From assembly GCA_020832655.1 (NCBI GenBank), contig JAFIEF010000005.1, forward strand, positions 1 through 64,000: a stretch of 64,000 nt of DNA. The letters are read 5' to 3'. The number at the start of each line of letters is the position of its first letter. Position 1 is the first letter of the stretch. A program made the position numbers and the translations under genes. This DNA comes from Paracoccaceae bacterium (GTDB lineage Bacteria; Pseudomonadota; Alphaproteobacteria; Rhodobacterales; Rhodobacteraceae). The notes under the pieces are model-generated. The model saw nothing but the letters and a program-made list of their open reading frames with translations, searched no databases and was not told the origin of the DNA. Positions 1-9,491 of the stretch are shown piece by piece.

Positions 1-872
1 ATCAGCGTGGTATAGGCCAGCGTCTGTTTCAGGTCGGTCTGGCGCAGCGCCATGACAGATGCAAACACCGCCGTCACGGCCCCAAACAGCGTCAGCACAA
101 AGACCCATGTATCGCTGCCCGACAGGCTGGGATGCATCCGCGCCAGCAGATAGACGCCGCCCTTCACCATCGTGGCAGAGTGCAGATAGGCCGAAACCGG
201 GGTCGGCGCGGCCATCGCATTGGGCAACCAGAAATGGAACGGCACCTGCGCTGATTTGGTAAACGCCCCGATCAGCACAAGGATCAGGATGCCCATGTAA
301 TAGGGCTGGCCAGCCATGCTGCCGGAGGCATTAAGCTGCGACAGCTCGAACGTGCCCTGCGTCACCCCGATCAGGATGAAGCCCGCCAGCAGCGCCAACC
401 CCCCCGCCGCCGTCAGCAACAGCGCCTGCAACGCATTGCGGCGCGATTTCGGGTCGGTATGGGAAAAGCCGATCAGCAGATATGACGTGAAGGTCGTCAA
501 TTCCCAGAACACGAAAAGCGCAATCATATTATCGGCCAGCACCAGCCCCAGCATCGACAGCATGAAGCTGAACAGATAAAGCGCGAAACGGTTGTAATGC
601 TTGTGCCCGGCAAGGTAGCGCGCGGCATACAGCATCACCAGCGCGCCGATGCCGGTGATCAGCAGCGCGAACATCAGGCTTAGCCCGTCCAGCCAGAAGG
701 ACATGCGCACTGTCAGGCTGGGGATCCAGTCCCAGACCCATTGCACAGGGCCATCACGGGGAATGACAGGCAGATATTGCAGAAAGAACAGGAACAGCGC
801 GGTGGTCAGTGCGACTGTGATCATCCCGGCGGGATTGACCCAGGGCGCATTCGGATCGGAAGGCTCTGCCAT
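1..872 (-). CDS. Na+/H+ antiporter subunit A-like (MrpA/MnhA, NuoL-type proton-translocating family), partial at window edge
   Basis: Reverse-strand translation MAEPSDPNAPWVNPAG...FWLDGLSLMFALLITGIGALVMLYAARYL...FWELTTFTSYLLIGF...GAFTKSAQVPFHFWLPNAMAAPTPVSAYLHSATMVKGGVYLLAR; SD-like aggaga upstream; runs off the left edge. Confidence 0.85.
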   Translation of the reverse strand, partial: MAEPSDPNAPWVNPAGMITVALTTALFLFFLQYLPVIPRDGPVQWVWDWIPSLTVRMSFWLDGLSLMFALLITGIGALVMLYAARYLAGHKHYNRFALYLFSFMLSMLGLVLADNMIALFVFWELTTFTSYLLIGFSHTDPKSRRNALQALLLTAAGGLALLAGFILIGVTQGTFELSQLNASGSMAGQPYYMGILILVLIGAFTKSAQVPFHFWLPNAMAAPTPVSAYLHSATMVKGGVYLLARMHPSLSGSDTWVFVLTLFGAVTAVFASVMALRQTDLKQTLAYTTL

Positions 873-1126
873 CTGCTTTGTCTTCTCCTGAATTGCACTC
901 GGTTCGGCCCCCACAGGCACGGGCGACAGTATCCGCCCAAGCCCATCGGCGGGCGTTGTTTCACATCTTGAGGCAAAAATCGCAACGATAATCGGCAAAA
1001 CATGCACGGTTTTAGCCTGTTTTGGCGCCGAACTTTGCTCTGATCGCCCCGGATGACGCCCCAGGCGGCCCACAGGCCCGCCTGCCTCGTGCTTGACAAG
1101 CCCTGCCGGCTTCGAAACATGGCCTC

Positions 1127-1618
1127 ATGCGCAGCCCCGCACTTGATAACCGCGATATCGCCATTCTGACCACGCTGATGCGCGAGGGGCGCATCACCAA
1201 GGCGGAACTGGCGCGGCGGGTGAACCTGTCACCCACCCCCTGCTGGGACAGGCTGAACCGGCTGGAACAGGCCGGGCTGATTCGCTTCTACCGGGCCGAG
1301 ATTGCGCTGCAACGTCTGGCCCCGCATGTGGTGATCTTCGTCACCATCGAGCTTGACCGCCACAAGTCAGAGGATTTCCAGCGTTTCGAACGCGCTGTCG
1401 CCAGCCTTGATGAAATCACCGATTGCTGGTCACTGGGCGGCGGGTTCGACTATCTGCTGAAGGTCATTACCTCTGACATAGCGGCCTATCAGGCGCTGAT
1501 GGACGGGCTTCTGGACCGCCGCGCCGGGGTGAAGCGCTATTTCACCTATATCGTGACCAAGCATGTCAAGGACAGCCCGCCCCCGCTGGCCCGGTTGCTG
1601 GATGATTCGTCTGGCTGA
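1127..1618 (+). CDS. Lrp/AsnC family transcriptional regulator
   Basis: LDNRDIAILTTLMREGRITKAELARRVNLSPTPCWDRLNRLEQAGLI plus RAM-like C-terminal domain. Confidence 0.9.
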   Translation: MRSPALDNRDIAILTTLMREGRITKAELARRVNLSPTPCWDRLNRLEQAGLIRFYRAEIALQRLAPHVVIFVTIELDRHKSEDFQRFERAVASLDEITDCWSLGGGFDYLLKVITSDIAAYQALMDGLLDRRAGVKRYFTYIVTKHVKDSPPPLARLLDDSSG

Positions 1619-1728
1619 GTGCCCCTCTTCAGACGAACCATCGCCGTTTGCGCCCGTTCCCGAAAACAATCTCTGCGCGCCATCATCTATCATGGCCAAA
1701 ACCGCAGATTGCCACGGAAGGAAACGCC

Positions 1729-3207
1729 ATGCGCGGCACGCAGAATGCAATGAACATGCCACTGGCCGACCGGCTGAACGACCGCTCCTTGCTGCGCGAA
1801 CAGGGATTTGTCGGGGATTGGCGCGATGCAGATCAGCGCTTTGACGTGACCGACCCCGCCACTGGCGCGACCATTGCGCAGGTGGCGCGGATGCGCGCCA
1901 ATGATGCCAGTGCCGCTGTGGATGCCGCGCAATCCGCCTTTCCCGACTGGTCCGGCGGCGTGCCCCAGACCCGCAGTGCCGCGCTGCGTCGCTGGTTCGA
2001 ACTGATCATGGAAAACCGCGAGGGTCTGGCGATGATCATGGTCGCCGAGCAGGGCAAGCCGCTGTCAGAGGCGCGCGGCGAGATCGAATATGGCGCGGGC
2101 TTTGTCGAATTCTATGCCGAAGAAGCCAAGCGCCCCGATATTCGCGGCGTGACCTCGCATCTGCCTGATGCCGAGGTCGAGCTTTGGCGCGAGCCGGTGG
2201 GGGTGGCGGCACTGGTCACGCCCTGGAACTTCCCTTCGGCGATGGTCACGCGCAAGGCTGCCGCGGCGCTGGCGGCGGGCTGCACCTGTGTCGTGCATCC
2301 ATCAGCCGAAACACCGCTTTCGGCGCTGGCGCTGGCCGCGCTGGCCGAACGCGCGGGGATTCCCCCAGGCGTGCTGAATGTTGTGCCGGGTGACGCGCCA
2401 GAGATCGTGGGCACATGGACGCAGGATACCCGCGTGCGCGCGCTGTCCTTCACCGGCTCGACCGAGGTGGGGCGGCTGCTCTATCGTCAATCCGCCGACA
2501 CCATCAAGCGGCTGGTGCTGGAACTGGGCGGGCATGCGCCCTTCATCGTCTTTGCCGATGCCGATCTGGACCGCGCCGTGGCAGAAGCGGTCAAGGCAAA
2601 ATTCGCCACCACCGGGCAGGATTGTCTGGGGGCAAATCGTTTTCTGGTCCAGCAGCCTGTCTATGACGAATTCTGCACCCGCTTTGCCACCGCCATGCGC
2701 AAGCTGACGCTTGGGCCGGGGATGGAAGATCGTGACCTTGGCCCGTTGATGCATGAACGCGCCGTGGCCAAGCAGGAAGCCCATGTCGCCGATGCAATGG
2801 CGCGCGGCGCGCGCTGCCTGCTGGGTGGCGCGCGCGATGCGCAAGGCCCGCTTTTCTACAAGCCCACCTTGCTGGTCGATGTGCCCGGCGACGCCGATAT
2901 CATGCATCAGGAAACCTTTGGCCCGGTCGCGGCGGTCGCCCCTTTTGAAACCGAAGAAGAGGCCATCACCCGCGCCAATGCCACCGAATACGGGCTGGTG
3001 GCCTATGTCCACACGCTGGATCCACGCCGCATCTACCGCATGACGCGGGCGCTGCAATTCGGCATGGTGGCCGTCAACCGCACCAAGGTCACGGGCGCGC
3101 CGATCCCCTTTGGCGGCATGAAACAGTCGGGGCTGGGGCGCGAAGGCGCGCGCTGGGGGATGGAGGCGTTCACCGAGATCAAGTATGTCTGCCGCGACTG
3201 GGGGTAA
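1729..3207 (+). CDS. NAD(P)-dependent aldehyde dehydrogenase, succinate-semialdehyde dehydrogenase type
   Basis: ALDH motifs VTPWNFPSAMVTRK, FTGSTEVGR, LELGGHAPFIVF, TTGQDCLGANR, QETFGPVAAV; the ORF track start at 1648 is probably too early. Confidence 0.9.
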   Translation: MRGTQNAMNMPLADRLNDRSLLREQGFVGDWRDADQRFDVTDPATGATIAQVARMRANDASAAVDAAQSAFPDWSGGVPQTRSAALRRWFELIMENREGLAMIMVAEQGKPLSEARGEIEYGAGFVEFYAEEAKRPDIRGVTSHLPDAEVELWREPVGVAALVTPWNFPSAMVTRKAAAALAAGCTCVVHPSAETPLSALALAALAERAGIPPGVLNVVPGDAPEIVGTWTQDTRVRALSFTGSTEVGRLLYRQSADTIKRLVLELGGHAPFIVFADADLDRAVAEAVKAKFATTGQDCLGANRFLVQQPVYDEFCTRFATAMRKLTLGPGMEDRDLGPLMHERAVAKQEAHVADAMARGARCLLGGARDAQGPLFYKPTLLVDVPGDADIMHQETFGPVAAVAPFETEEEAITRANATEYGLVAYVHTLDPRRIYRMTRALQFGMVAVNRTKVTGAPIPFGGMKQSGLGREGARWGMEAFTEIKYVCRDWG

Positions 3208-3272
3208 CTGACGCGCGGGCTTTGCGGCCAGTGTCGGCCGAGGGTCATCCCGTCTTGCCCGGCCTTGGCCGC

Positions 3273-4175
3273 TCAGCGTCCGAACTCGACAATCGCCGCG
3301 CCCAGCGCAATCAGCGCCATCAGCGCCAGCTTGCGCGGGCCAACCCGTTCTTTCAGGATGAACCATCCAATCAGCGCGGCAAAGACGGTCGAGGTTTCGC
3401 GCAGTATCGCGGCCTCGCCAACCTTGCCGATCAGCGTGGCAATCATCACCGACCCGAAGCTGACATAGCCGATGATCGCCCCCAGAAACCCGCGGATCAT
3501 CAGCGGGCGCAGCGCGGGCGGGCGGGGCATGTTGCGATAGCGCAGCGCCCCCAGTATCGCGAAATCGATCGAGGACAGGAAGAAGAACCACGCCACAAAG
3601 CCCAGCGGGTCGCCCGACAACCGGATCGCCCAGGCGTCATAGGTGGTATAGGCCGCCACTGTCATCCCCCCGGCCAAGGCCCAAAGAAGCCCGTGTTTCA
3701 GCGCGCGCGGGTCGATCTGTTCTTCCGACAGGTTGCGCAGCGCCAGCAGCAGGATGCCCCCTGACAGGCAGGCCACGCCCAGCCACTGCACCAAAGTATA
3801 GCTTTCGCGAAAGATCAGCATGGCGGCAAAGATGGTGATCAGCGGCCCCGTGCCGCGCACCACCGGATAGACCACGGTAAAGGCCGCGCGCTCATAAGCC
3901 AGCGCCATCGCCAGCTTGTAAAGGAAGTGAATGATGATCACACCCACAAAGACCGGCCACATGAACAAGGGTGGCGGGCCAAAGACGAAAATCGCAATGG
4001 GACCGGCGATGATCACCAGCCAGAAATCGATCGCCCCGCGCGTCAGCCAGGGGTCATGCAACCCCTTTTGCAGCGCACCGAAGACAGCATGAGCCAATGC
4101 TGCGGTCAGCGCCAGAAGCGTGGCCAGCCGCGCGCCTTCAGGCGTGCCCACCAATGAAAGCAGCCACTCGCCCAT
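3273..4175 (-). CDS. DMT superfamily (EamA-type) transporter
   Basis: 300 aa, about 10 hydrophobic segments, EamA-like repeats (YPVVRGTGPLITIFAAMLIFRE). Confidence 0.8.
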   Translation of the reverse strand: MGEWLLSLVGTPEGARLATLLALTAALAHAVFGALQKGLHDPWLTRGAIDFWLVIIAGPIAIFVFGPPPLFMWPVFVGVIIIHFLYKLAMALAYERAAFTVVYPVVRGTGPLITIFAAMLIFRESYTLVQWLGVACLSGGILLLALRNLSEEQIDPRALKHGLLWALAGGMTVAAYTTYDAWAIRLSGDPLGFVAWFFFLSSIDFAILGALRYRNMPRPPALRPLMIRGFLGAIIGYVSFGSVMIATLIGKVGEAAILRETSTVFAALIGWFILKERVGPRKLALMALIALGAAIVEFGR

Positions 4176-4197
4176 GCGCCCTGCCTGCGTGAATGAT

Positions 4198-4297
4198 TAA
4201 AGCGTTTCGGCTTTTCGTTGAATCGCCTTCAATGCTTTAACCTTTTGTTTTGTCGCAATTTCGAACCGAAAAAGTCTGTCAACTTTTTCTGAAATTG
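4198..4297 (-). repeat. 100-bp AT-rich intergenic repeat, copy 1 of an inverted pair
   Basis: taaagcgtttcggcttttcgttgaatcgcc...ctttttctgaaattg is the reverse complement of 7707-7806, with no mismatch found by eye. Confidence 0.95.
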
Positions 4298-4343
4298 CTT
4301 TAACATGTGTTGCATACGCCCGCGCCCGAAGATGCGCAAGCGC

Positions 4344-4658
4344 TCAGCGGTCGCGCGCGGCTTTCTCGGCGATGCCGGACACGCCTTCGCGACGGGTAAG
4401 CTCTGCCTCGATGTCAGCCAGGCTGACCCCGCGCGCCGCGCACATCACCAGCAGATGATAGAGCACATCGGCGGCCTCTGCAGTCAGGCGCGCGCGGTCG
4501 CCCTTCACGGCCTCGATCACCGCCTCTATGGCTTCTTCGCCGAATTTCTCTGCGCATTTCTCCGGCCCCTTGGCCAGCAATTTCGCGGTCCAGCTGCTGT
4601 CCGGGTCCGCGGCTGCCCGCGCGGCGATGGTGGCGGCCAGACGTTCCAGCGCGCTCAT
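4344..4658 (-). CDS. hisE: Phosphoribosyl-ATP pyrophosphatase
   Basis: 104 aa; [13 protein letters not shown]...[33 protein letters not shown]...[12 protein letters not shown]; adjacent to hisF. Confidence 0.93.
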   Translation of the reverse strand: MSALERLAATIAARAAADPDSSWTAKLLAKGPEKCAEKFGEEAIEAVIEAVKGDRARLTAEAADVLYHLLVMCAARGVSLADIEAELTRREGVSGIAEKAARDR

Positions 4659-5416
4659 GTCAGCCTCACCGGAATACCGGCAGCCGCCATATGCGCCTTG
4701 GCCTGCCCGATGGTGTAGTCACCGAAATGAAAGATCGACGCGGCCAGCACCGCCGACGCGCCTGCATCGCGCACGCCCTCGACCAGATGATCAAGCGTGC
4801 CCACGCCCCCCGAGGCAATAACCGGGATCGGCACGGCATCGACAATGGCGCGGGTCAGGGGCAGGTTGAAGCCCGCCCGCGTGCCGTCCCGATCCATGCT
4901 GGTCAGCAGAATTTCGCCCGCGCCTTTCGCCGCGACTATGCGGGCAAATTCCACCGCATCAACGCCTGTTGGCCTGCGCCCGCCATGCGTGAAGATTTCC
5001 CACTTGCCGGGGCTGACCGTCTTGGCGTCAATCGCCACCACAATGCACTGGCTGCCGAAACGGTCGGCGGCGCGCGCCACCACATCCGGGTCGGCCACGG
5101 CAGCGGAATTGAACGACACCTTGTCGGCCCCCGCAAGAAGCAGCGCGCGCACATCATCCACTGTGCGCACACCCCCGCCCACAGTCAGCGGCATGAAGCA
5201 TTGTTCAGCCGTGCGCGTGACCAGATCGAACATGGTGCCGCGGTTTTCATGGGTGGCGTGGATGTCCAGAAAGCACAGCTCATCCGCGCCCGCAGCGTCA
5301 TAGGCTTTCGCCGCCTCGACCGGGTCGCCCGCATCGCGCAGATCGACAAAATTCACGCCCTTGACCACGCGGCCATCGGCGACATCCAGACAGGGAATGA
5401 TGCGGGTTTTCAACAT
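4655..5416 (-). CDS. hisF: Imidazole glycerol phosphate synthase subunit HisF
   Basis: [39 protein letters not shown]...[12 protein letters not shown]...[13 protein letters not shown]. Confidence 0.97.
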   Translation of the reverse strand: MLKTRIIPCLDVADGRVVKGVNFVDLRDAGDPVEAAKAYDAAGADELCFLDIHATHENRGTMFDLVTRTAEQCFMPLTVGGGVRTVDDVRALLLAGADKVSFNSAAVADPDVVARAADRFGSQCIVVAIDAKTVSPGKWEIFTHGGRRPTGVDAVEFARIVAAKGAGEILLTSMDRDGTRAGFNLPLTRAIVDAVPIPVIASGGVGTLDHLVEGVRDAGASAVLAASIFHFGDYTIGQAKAHMAAAGIPVRLT

Positions 5417-5528
5417 GGCCCCGTCTTAGCCCGCCTGCCGCGCGTCGAAAAGAGGCATTTGACAAAGATCAAAGACGCGCATGCAAAACCGGGTCAGATA
5501 TGGCTGACACACTCACAGGAGCACTGAC

Positions 5529-5855
5529 ATGACCGACATCAAGGATATCAGCGACCGCAAGGCGCAACTGACTCAGCGTCGGCTGGAGCTTGTCGCGCGC
5601 ATGTCCTTTGTCGATCAGGAGCTTTCCAGTCACGGCAGCCCCGATTGGGAAGACAACGCGATCGAGCATGAAGAGGATGAATCGCTTGAGGCACTGGGCA
5701 TGTCCGCGCAGACAGAGCTGCGCATGATCGATGCCGCGGTGGCAAGGCTTGACGCAGGCGAGTATGGCTTTTGCACCAAATGCGGCGCGCGCATCAGCGA
5801 GGCGCGGCTGGATTTGCTGCCCGCCACGCCGTTCTGCAAATCCTGCGCGCGATAG
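5529..5855 (+). CDS. DksA/TraR-type C4 zinc-finger protein
   Basis: C-terminal FCTKCGARISEARLDLLPATPFCKSCA zinc finger. Confidence 0.88.
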   Translation: MTDIKDISDRKAQLTQRRLELVARMSFVDQELSSHGSPDWEDNAIEHEEDESLEALGMSAQTELRMIDAAVARLDAGEYGFCTKCGARISEARLDLLPATPFCKSCAR

Positions 5856-5891
5856 CTTGCAAGCATCCGGCGCGCGCCCTATACGCGCGCC

Positions 5892-7499
5892 ATGCTGGAC
5901 CATGCCCATAACCGCCCCGAATTGCCGCCCGAGATTGCGCGGCGGCGCACCTTTGCGATCATCAGCCACCCTGATGCGGGCAAGACCACGCTGACGGAAA
6001 AATTCCTTCTATTCGGCGGCGCGATCCAGATGGCGGGGCAAGTGCGCGCCAAGGGCGAGGCGCGGCGCACGCGCTCGGATTTCATGCAGATGGAAAAGGA
6101 CCGCGGAATTTCGGTCTCGGCCTCGGCAATGTCGTTCGATTATGATCGCTTCCGCTTCAATCTGGTGGACACCCCCGGCCATAGCGACTTTTCCGAAGAC
6201 ACCTATCGCACGCTGACGGCAGTAGACGCCGCGATCATGGTGATTGACGGCGCGAAGGGCGTCGAATCCCAGACCCGCAAGCTGTTCGAGGTCTGCCGCC
6301 TGCGCGATCTGCCGATCCTGACCTTTTGCAACAAGATGGACCGCGAAAGCCGCGAGACTTTCGACATCATCGACGAAATCCAGCAAAACCTGGCGATTGA
6401 CGTCACCCCCGCAAGCTGGCCCATCGGGCAGGGGGCGGATTTTCTGGGCTGTTATGATCTGCTGCATGACCGGTTGGAACTGATGGACCGTGCCGACCGC
6501 AACAAGGTGGGCGAAACCGTGGTGGTGAACGGGCTGGATGACCCGGCAATGGCCGCGCATGTGCCCGCCGATCAGCTTGCGCAGCTGCGCGAGGAAGTCG
6601 AGATGGCGCGCGAGCTTCTGCCGCCGCTTGACCCCAAATCAGTGCTGGAAGGGCATCTGACCCCGATCTGGTTCGGATCGGCGATCAATTCTTTCGGGGT
6701 GAAGGAACTGATGCAGGGCATCGCCGCCTATGCCCCCCAGCCCCAGCCCCAGCGCAGCGAAACCCGCGAGATTGCGCCAGAGGAAAGCAAGGTCACGGGC
6801 TTCGTGTTCAAGGTGCAGGCCAATATGGACCCCAAGCACCGCGACCGCGTGGCCTTTGTGCGCCTCGCCTCTGGCCATTTCCAGCGCGGCATGAAGCTGT
6901 TGCATGTGCGTAGCAAGAAACAAATGAGCGTGGCCAGCCCGGTGCTGTTTCTGGCCGCGGACCGGGAACTGGCCGAAGAAGCCTGGGCAGGCGATATCAT
7001 CGGCATTCCCAATCACGGCCAGTTGCGCATTGGGGACGCGCTGACCGAAGGCGAAACCCTGCGCTTCACCGGCATCCCCAGCTTCGCGCCCGAACTTCTG
7101 CAAGCCTGCCGCGCGGGCGATCCGATGAAGGCCAAGCATCTGGACAAGGCGCTGATGCAATTCGCCGAAGAAGGCGCGGCGAAGGTGTTCAAACCCAGCT
7201 TCGGGTCCGGCTTTGTCGTCGGCGTGGTGGGCCAGTTGCAGTTCGAGGTTCTGGCCAGCCGGATCGAGCTGGAATACGGCCTGCCGGTGCGGTTTGAACC
7301 CACGCAATTCACCTCTGCCCGCTGGGTCATGGGCGACAAGCTGGCGGTAGAGAAATTCGCCAGTGCCAACAAGCAGCATATGGCCACCGACAGCGATGGC
7401 GACCCGGTCTTCATGACCCGCCTGCAATGGGATATCGACCGGGTGGAACGCGACTATCCCGATATCCGCCTGACCGCGACCAAGGAAATGATGGTCTAG
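5892..7499 (+). CDS. prfC: Peptide chain release factor 3
   Basis: SHPDAGKTTLTEKFLLFGGAIQMAGQVRAK...MQMEKDRGISVSASAMSFDY...NLVDTPGHSDFSEDTYRTLTAVD; 535 aa. Confidence 0.96.
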   Translation: MLDHAHNRPELPPEIARRRTFAIISHPDAGKTTLTEKFLLFGGAIQMAGQVRAKGEARRTRSDFMQMEKDRGISVSASAMSFDYDRFRFNLVDTPGHSDFSEDTYRTLTAVDAAIMVIDGAKGVESQTRKLFEVCRLRDLPILTFCNKMDRESRETFDIIDEIQQNLAIDVTPASWPIGQGADFLGCYDLLHDRLELMDRADRNKVGETVVVNGLDDPAMAAHVPADQLAQLREEVEMARELLPPLDPKSVLEGHLTPIWFGSAINSFGVKELMQGIAAYAPQPQPQRSETREIAPEESKVTGFVFKVQANMDPKHRDRVAFVRLASGHFQRGMKLLHVRSKKQMSVASPVLFLAADRELAEEAWAGDIIGIPNHGQLRIGDALTEGETLRFTGIPSFAPELLQACRAGDPMKAKHLDKALMQFAEEGAAKVFKPSFGSGFVVGVVGQLQFEVLASRIELEYGLPVRFEPTQFTSARWVMGDKLAVEKFASANKQHMATDSDGDPVFMTRLQWDIDRVERDYPDIRLTATKEMMV

Positions 7500-7539
7500 G
7501 TGTTTGATCCCTGCGCAGCTTGCGCCAGCCGACCCTTCC

Positions 7540-7690
7540 CAACGCCATGACTTCATCTTGCCCCAAATACTCACGCCGAAGGCAGCGAGCCGACAGGCTC
7601 GCTTCCTCTACCGACCGCGCCAATGCAGTGCAAACTGCGTTCTGCCCGAACGGGAACGCCACCAACTGCTCGACCTGATCAAGAACGTCG
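7540..7690 (+). repeat. Intergenic repeat with hairpin (copy A of cttcatcttgccc-aaatactc family)
   Basis: cttcatcttgccccaaatactcacgccgaaggca followed by the palindrome gcgagcc-gaca-ggctcgc; related to 44440-44600 and 46915-46972. Confidence 0.75.
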
Positions 7691-7706
7691 CGACGAGACG
7701 CTAAAA

Positions 7707-7806
7707 CAATTTCAGAAAAAGTTGACAGACTTTTTCGGTTCGAAATTGCGACAAAACAAAAGGTTAAAGCATTGAAGGCGATTCAACGAAAAGCCGAAAC
7801 GCTTTA
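7707..7806 (+). repeat. 100-bp AT-rich intergenic repeat, copy 2 of an inverted pair
   Basis: Reverse complement of 4198-4297. Confidence 0.95.
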
Positions 7807-7808
7807 TA

Positions 7809-9491
7809 TCAGCCCTGCTGGCCGCGCGACCGCAGCGCCAGCAGCGCCAGCCCTCCCAGCACGATCAGCCAGATCGGCCAGTCGCCCAGCCTTGCATAGG
7901 GGGTGGGTGGCAGCGCGCGCGGCAGGGGTGCATCCAGATACCCCGCCTGTCCCAGCCCAAGCTGCGCGCTCACGCCCCCGCGCGCATCGATCACTGCCGA
8001 AACGCCCGTATTGGCCGCGCGCAGCACTGGCAAGCCCTGCTCAACCGCGCGCAGTCGCGCCTGCGCCAGATGCTGATATGGGCCGGTCAGGGTGCCGAAC
8101 CACGCATCATTGGTGATCTGCAACACCCAGTCGGGGCGCGCGGTCGTGCGCAGATGGCGCGGGAAGATCGATTCGTAGCAGATCAGCGGCAGCGCCGTGC
8201 CCAGATCGCCCAGATCCAGCAGCGCAGGGCCGGGTCCGGGGCTGTAGCCTGCCAGCACCTGCGCTGCAAAACCCGCCAGCCCGGTGCCAAGGATCGCCTC
8301 GGAAAAGGGGACATATTCGCCAAAGGGCACCAGATGATGCTTGTCATAGATATGGCTGACTTGCGCATCCCTGTCGATCAGTGCAAGGCTGTTGAAATAG
8401 CGTCGGTCCTCATAGCGCTGCACCCCGAAACCCAGCCGCGCATCCGCGCCATGCACGGCGATTGCCTCGGCCATCATCACCAGCCCCTCGCCCGGAAATT
8501 CCAGAAAGAACGGCACAGAGGTCTCCGGCCACAGGATCAGCGCCGGGGCGGGCTGCGCGGGCGCGCTGGTTTGATCAAGCAGCCGCTCGAAGAAGAAGAG
8601 CGCGCGGTCATCGCGCCATTTTTCATCCTGCGGGGCGTTGGGCTGGGCCAGCCTTATGATTTGCTCCAGCGGGTCAGGCGCGGGCGGGCGGGTATGCCCC
8701 CAACCCCATGCGCCCGCCCCCAGCGCCACCGCGAGAACCAGCGCAGGCAGCCTGCGCGCCCTTGCGCCATGCGCCAACAGCGCCGCACCGCCCAGCACCA
8801 GTAAACTTAGCAGCCCGGCCCCGCCCAAAGCGGCCAGATGCACTGCACCGGTGTCGATCAGAACATGACCAAGGCTTGCCCAGGGAAAGCCCGTGAACAC
8901 CCAGCCGCGCAGCAATTCCAGCCCGGTCATGGCCAGCACCAGCGCAGCGATGCGTCTGCGCGCGCTGTGCGTGATATCCCATCCGGCTGATTGCTGCGGT
9001 TCGCCAACTCTCTGGTCCCGACCGCGCGCAAGCGCGGGCAGCGCCCGAGGGCGCGTGCGGGGCGGGTGGGTGGGCACGGCCCGAGGGCGCTTTCGCGTCA
9101 CGTGCCACAGCGCGCCCTCAAATCGGTCAGCCGGACCAGGTATCAGCCGCGCCGCAATCCAGCCCGCCCCAGCCCAGAACAGCGCCAGCCCCCCGGCCAT
9201 GAGCATCAGCGCAAATGGGGCCATCCAGCCATGAATTTCCGGTTCCACAAAGAACGGCTCTATGATCCAGAACAGGCTGGCGGCGAAATACCCCGCCCCC
9301 GCCGCCCAGAGCCTGCCTGCCCAGACCCGTGGCGGCGCCTGCATCGGCAGGATCAGAAACAGCGCAGTCAATGCGGCCAGCGTCGCCCACCACCAGCCCA
9401 GCGGCGCCTGCCCTGCGGCCATCACCACGCCCAGCGCGCCATAGCCCAGCCCCATTTGCACGGTAGCCCGCCAGCGCGGCGCGCGCATCAT
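7809..9491 (-). CDS. lnt: Apolipoprotein N-acyltransferase with an in-frame insertion at about 8952-9128
   Basis: LELLRGWVFTGFPWASLGHVLIDT, ALILWPETSVPFFLE, YDKHHLVPFGEYVPF, LICYESIFPRHLR, NDAWFG; Arg/Pro-rich low-complexity segment between two conserved parts. Confidence 0.92.
   Translation of the reverse strand: MMRAPRWRATVQMGLGYGALGVVMAAGQAPLGWWWATLAALTALFLILPMQAPPRVWAGRLWAAGAGYFAASLFWIIEPFFVEPEIHGWMAPFALMLMAGGLALFWAGAGWIAARLIPGPADRFEGALWHVTRKRPRAVPTHPPRTRPRALPALARGRDQRVGEPQQSAGWDITHSARRRIAALVLAMTGLELLRGWVFTGFPWASLGHVLIDTGAVHLAALGGAGLLSLLVLGGAALLAHGARARRLPALVLAVALGAGAWGWGHTRPPAPDPLEQIIRLAQPNAPQDEKWRDDRALFFFERLLDQTSAPAQPAPALILWPETSVPFFLEFPGEGLVMMAEAIAVHGADARLGFGVQRYEDRRYFNSLALIDRDAQVSHIYDKHHLVPFGEYVPFSEAILGTGLAGFAAQVLAGYSPGPGPALLDLGDLGTALPLICYESIFPRHLRTTARPDWVLQITNDAWFGTLTGPYQHLAQARLRAVEQGLPVLRAANTGVSAVIDARGGVSAQLGLGQAGYLDAPLPRALPPTPYARLGDWPIWLIVLGGLALLALRSRGQQG
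8952..9128. repeat. GC-rich palindromic (REP/RPE-like) insertion inside lnt
   Basis: Contains ccgcgcgcaagcgcgg and gcgcccgagggcgc hairpins and gggcgggtgggtgggcacg, which resembles the element at 17983-18100. Confidence 0.5.

Noticed and set aside
2302-3591. 429-aa ORF on - strand
   Set aside because: Antisense to the aldehyde dehydrogenase and overlapping the DMT transporter gene; no recognisable domain.
7504-7704. 66-aa ORF (and the similar peptide FILPKILSPKA around 44450)
   Set aside because: The peptide similarity is explained by the shared DNA repeat with hairpin; no SD or coding signature, so treated as a repeat rather than a gene family.
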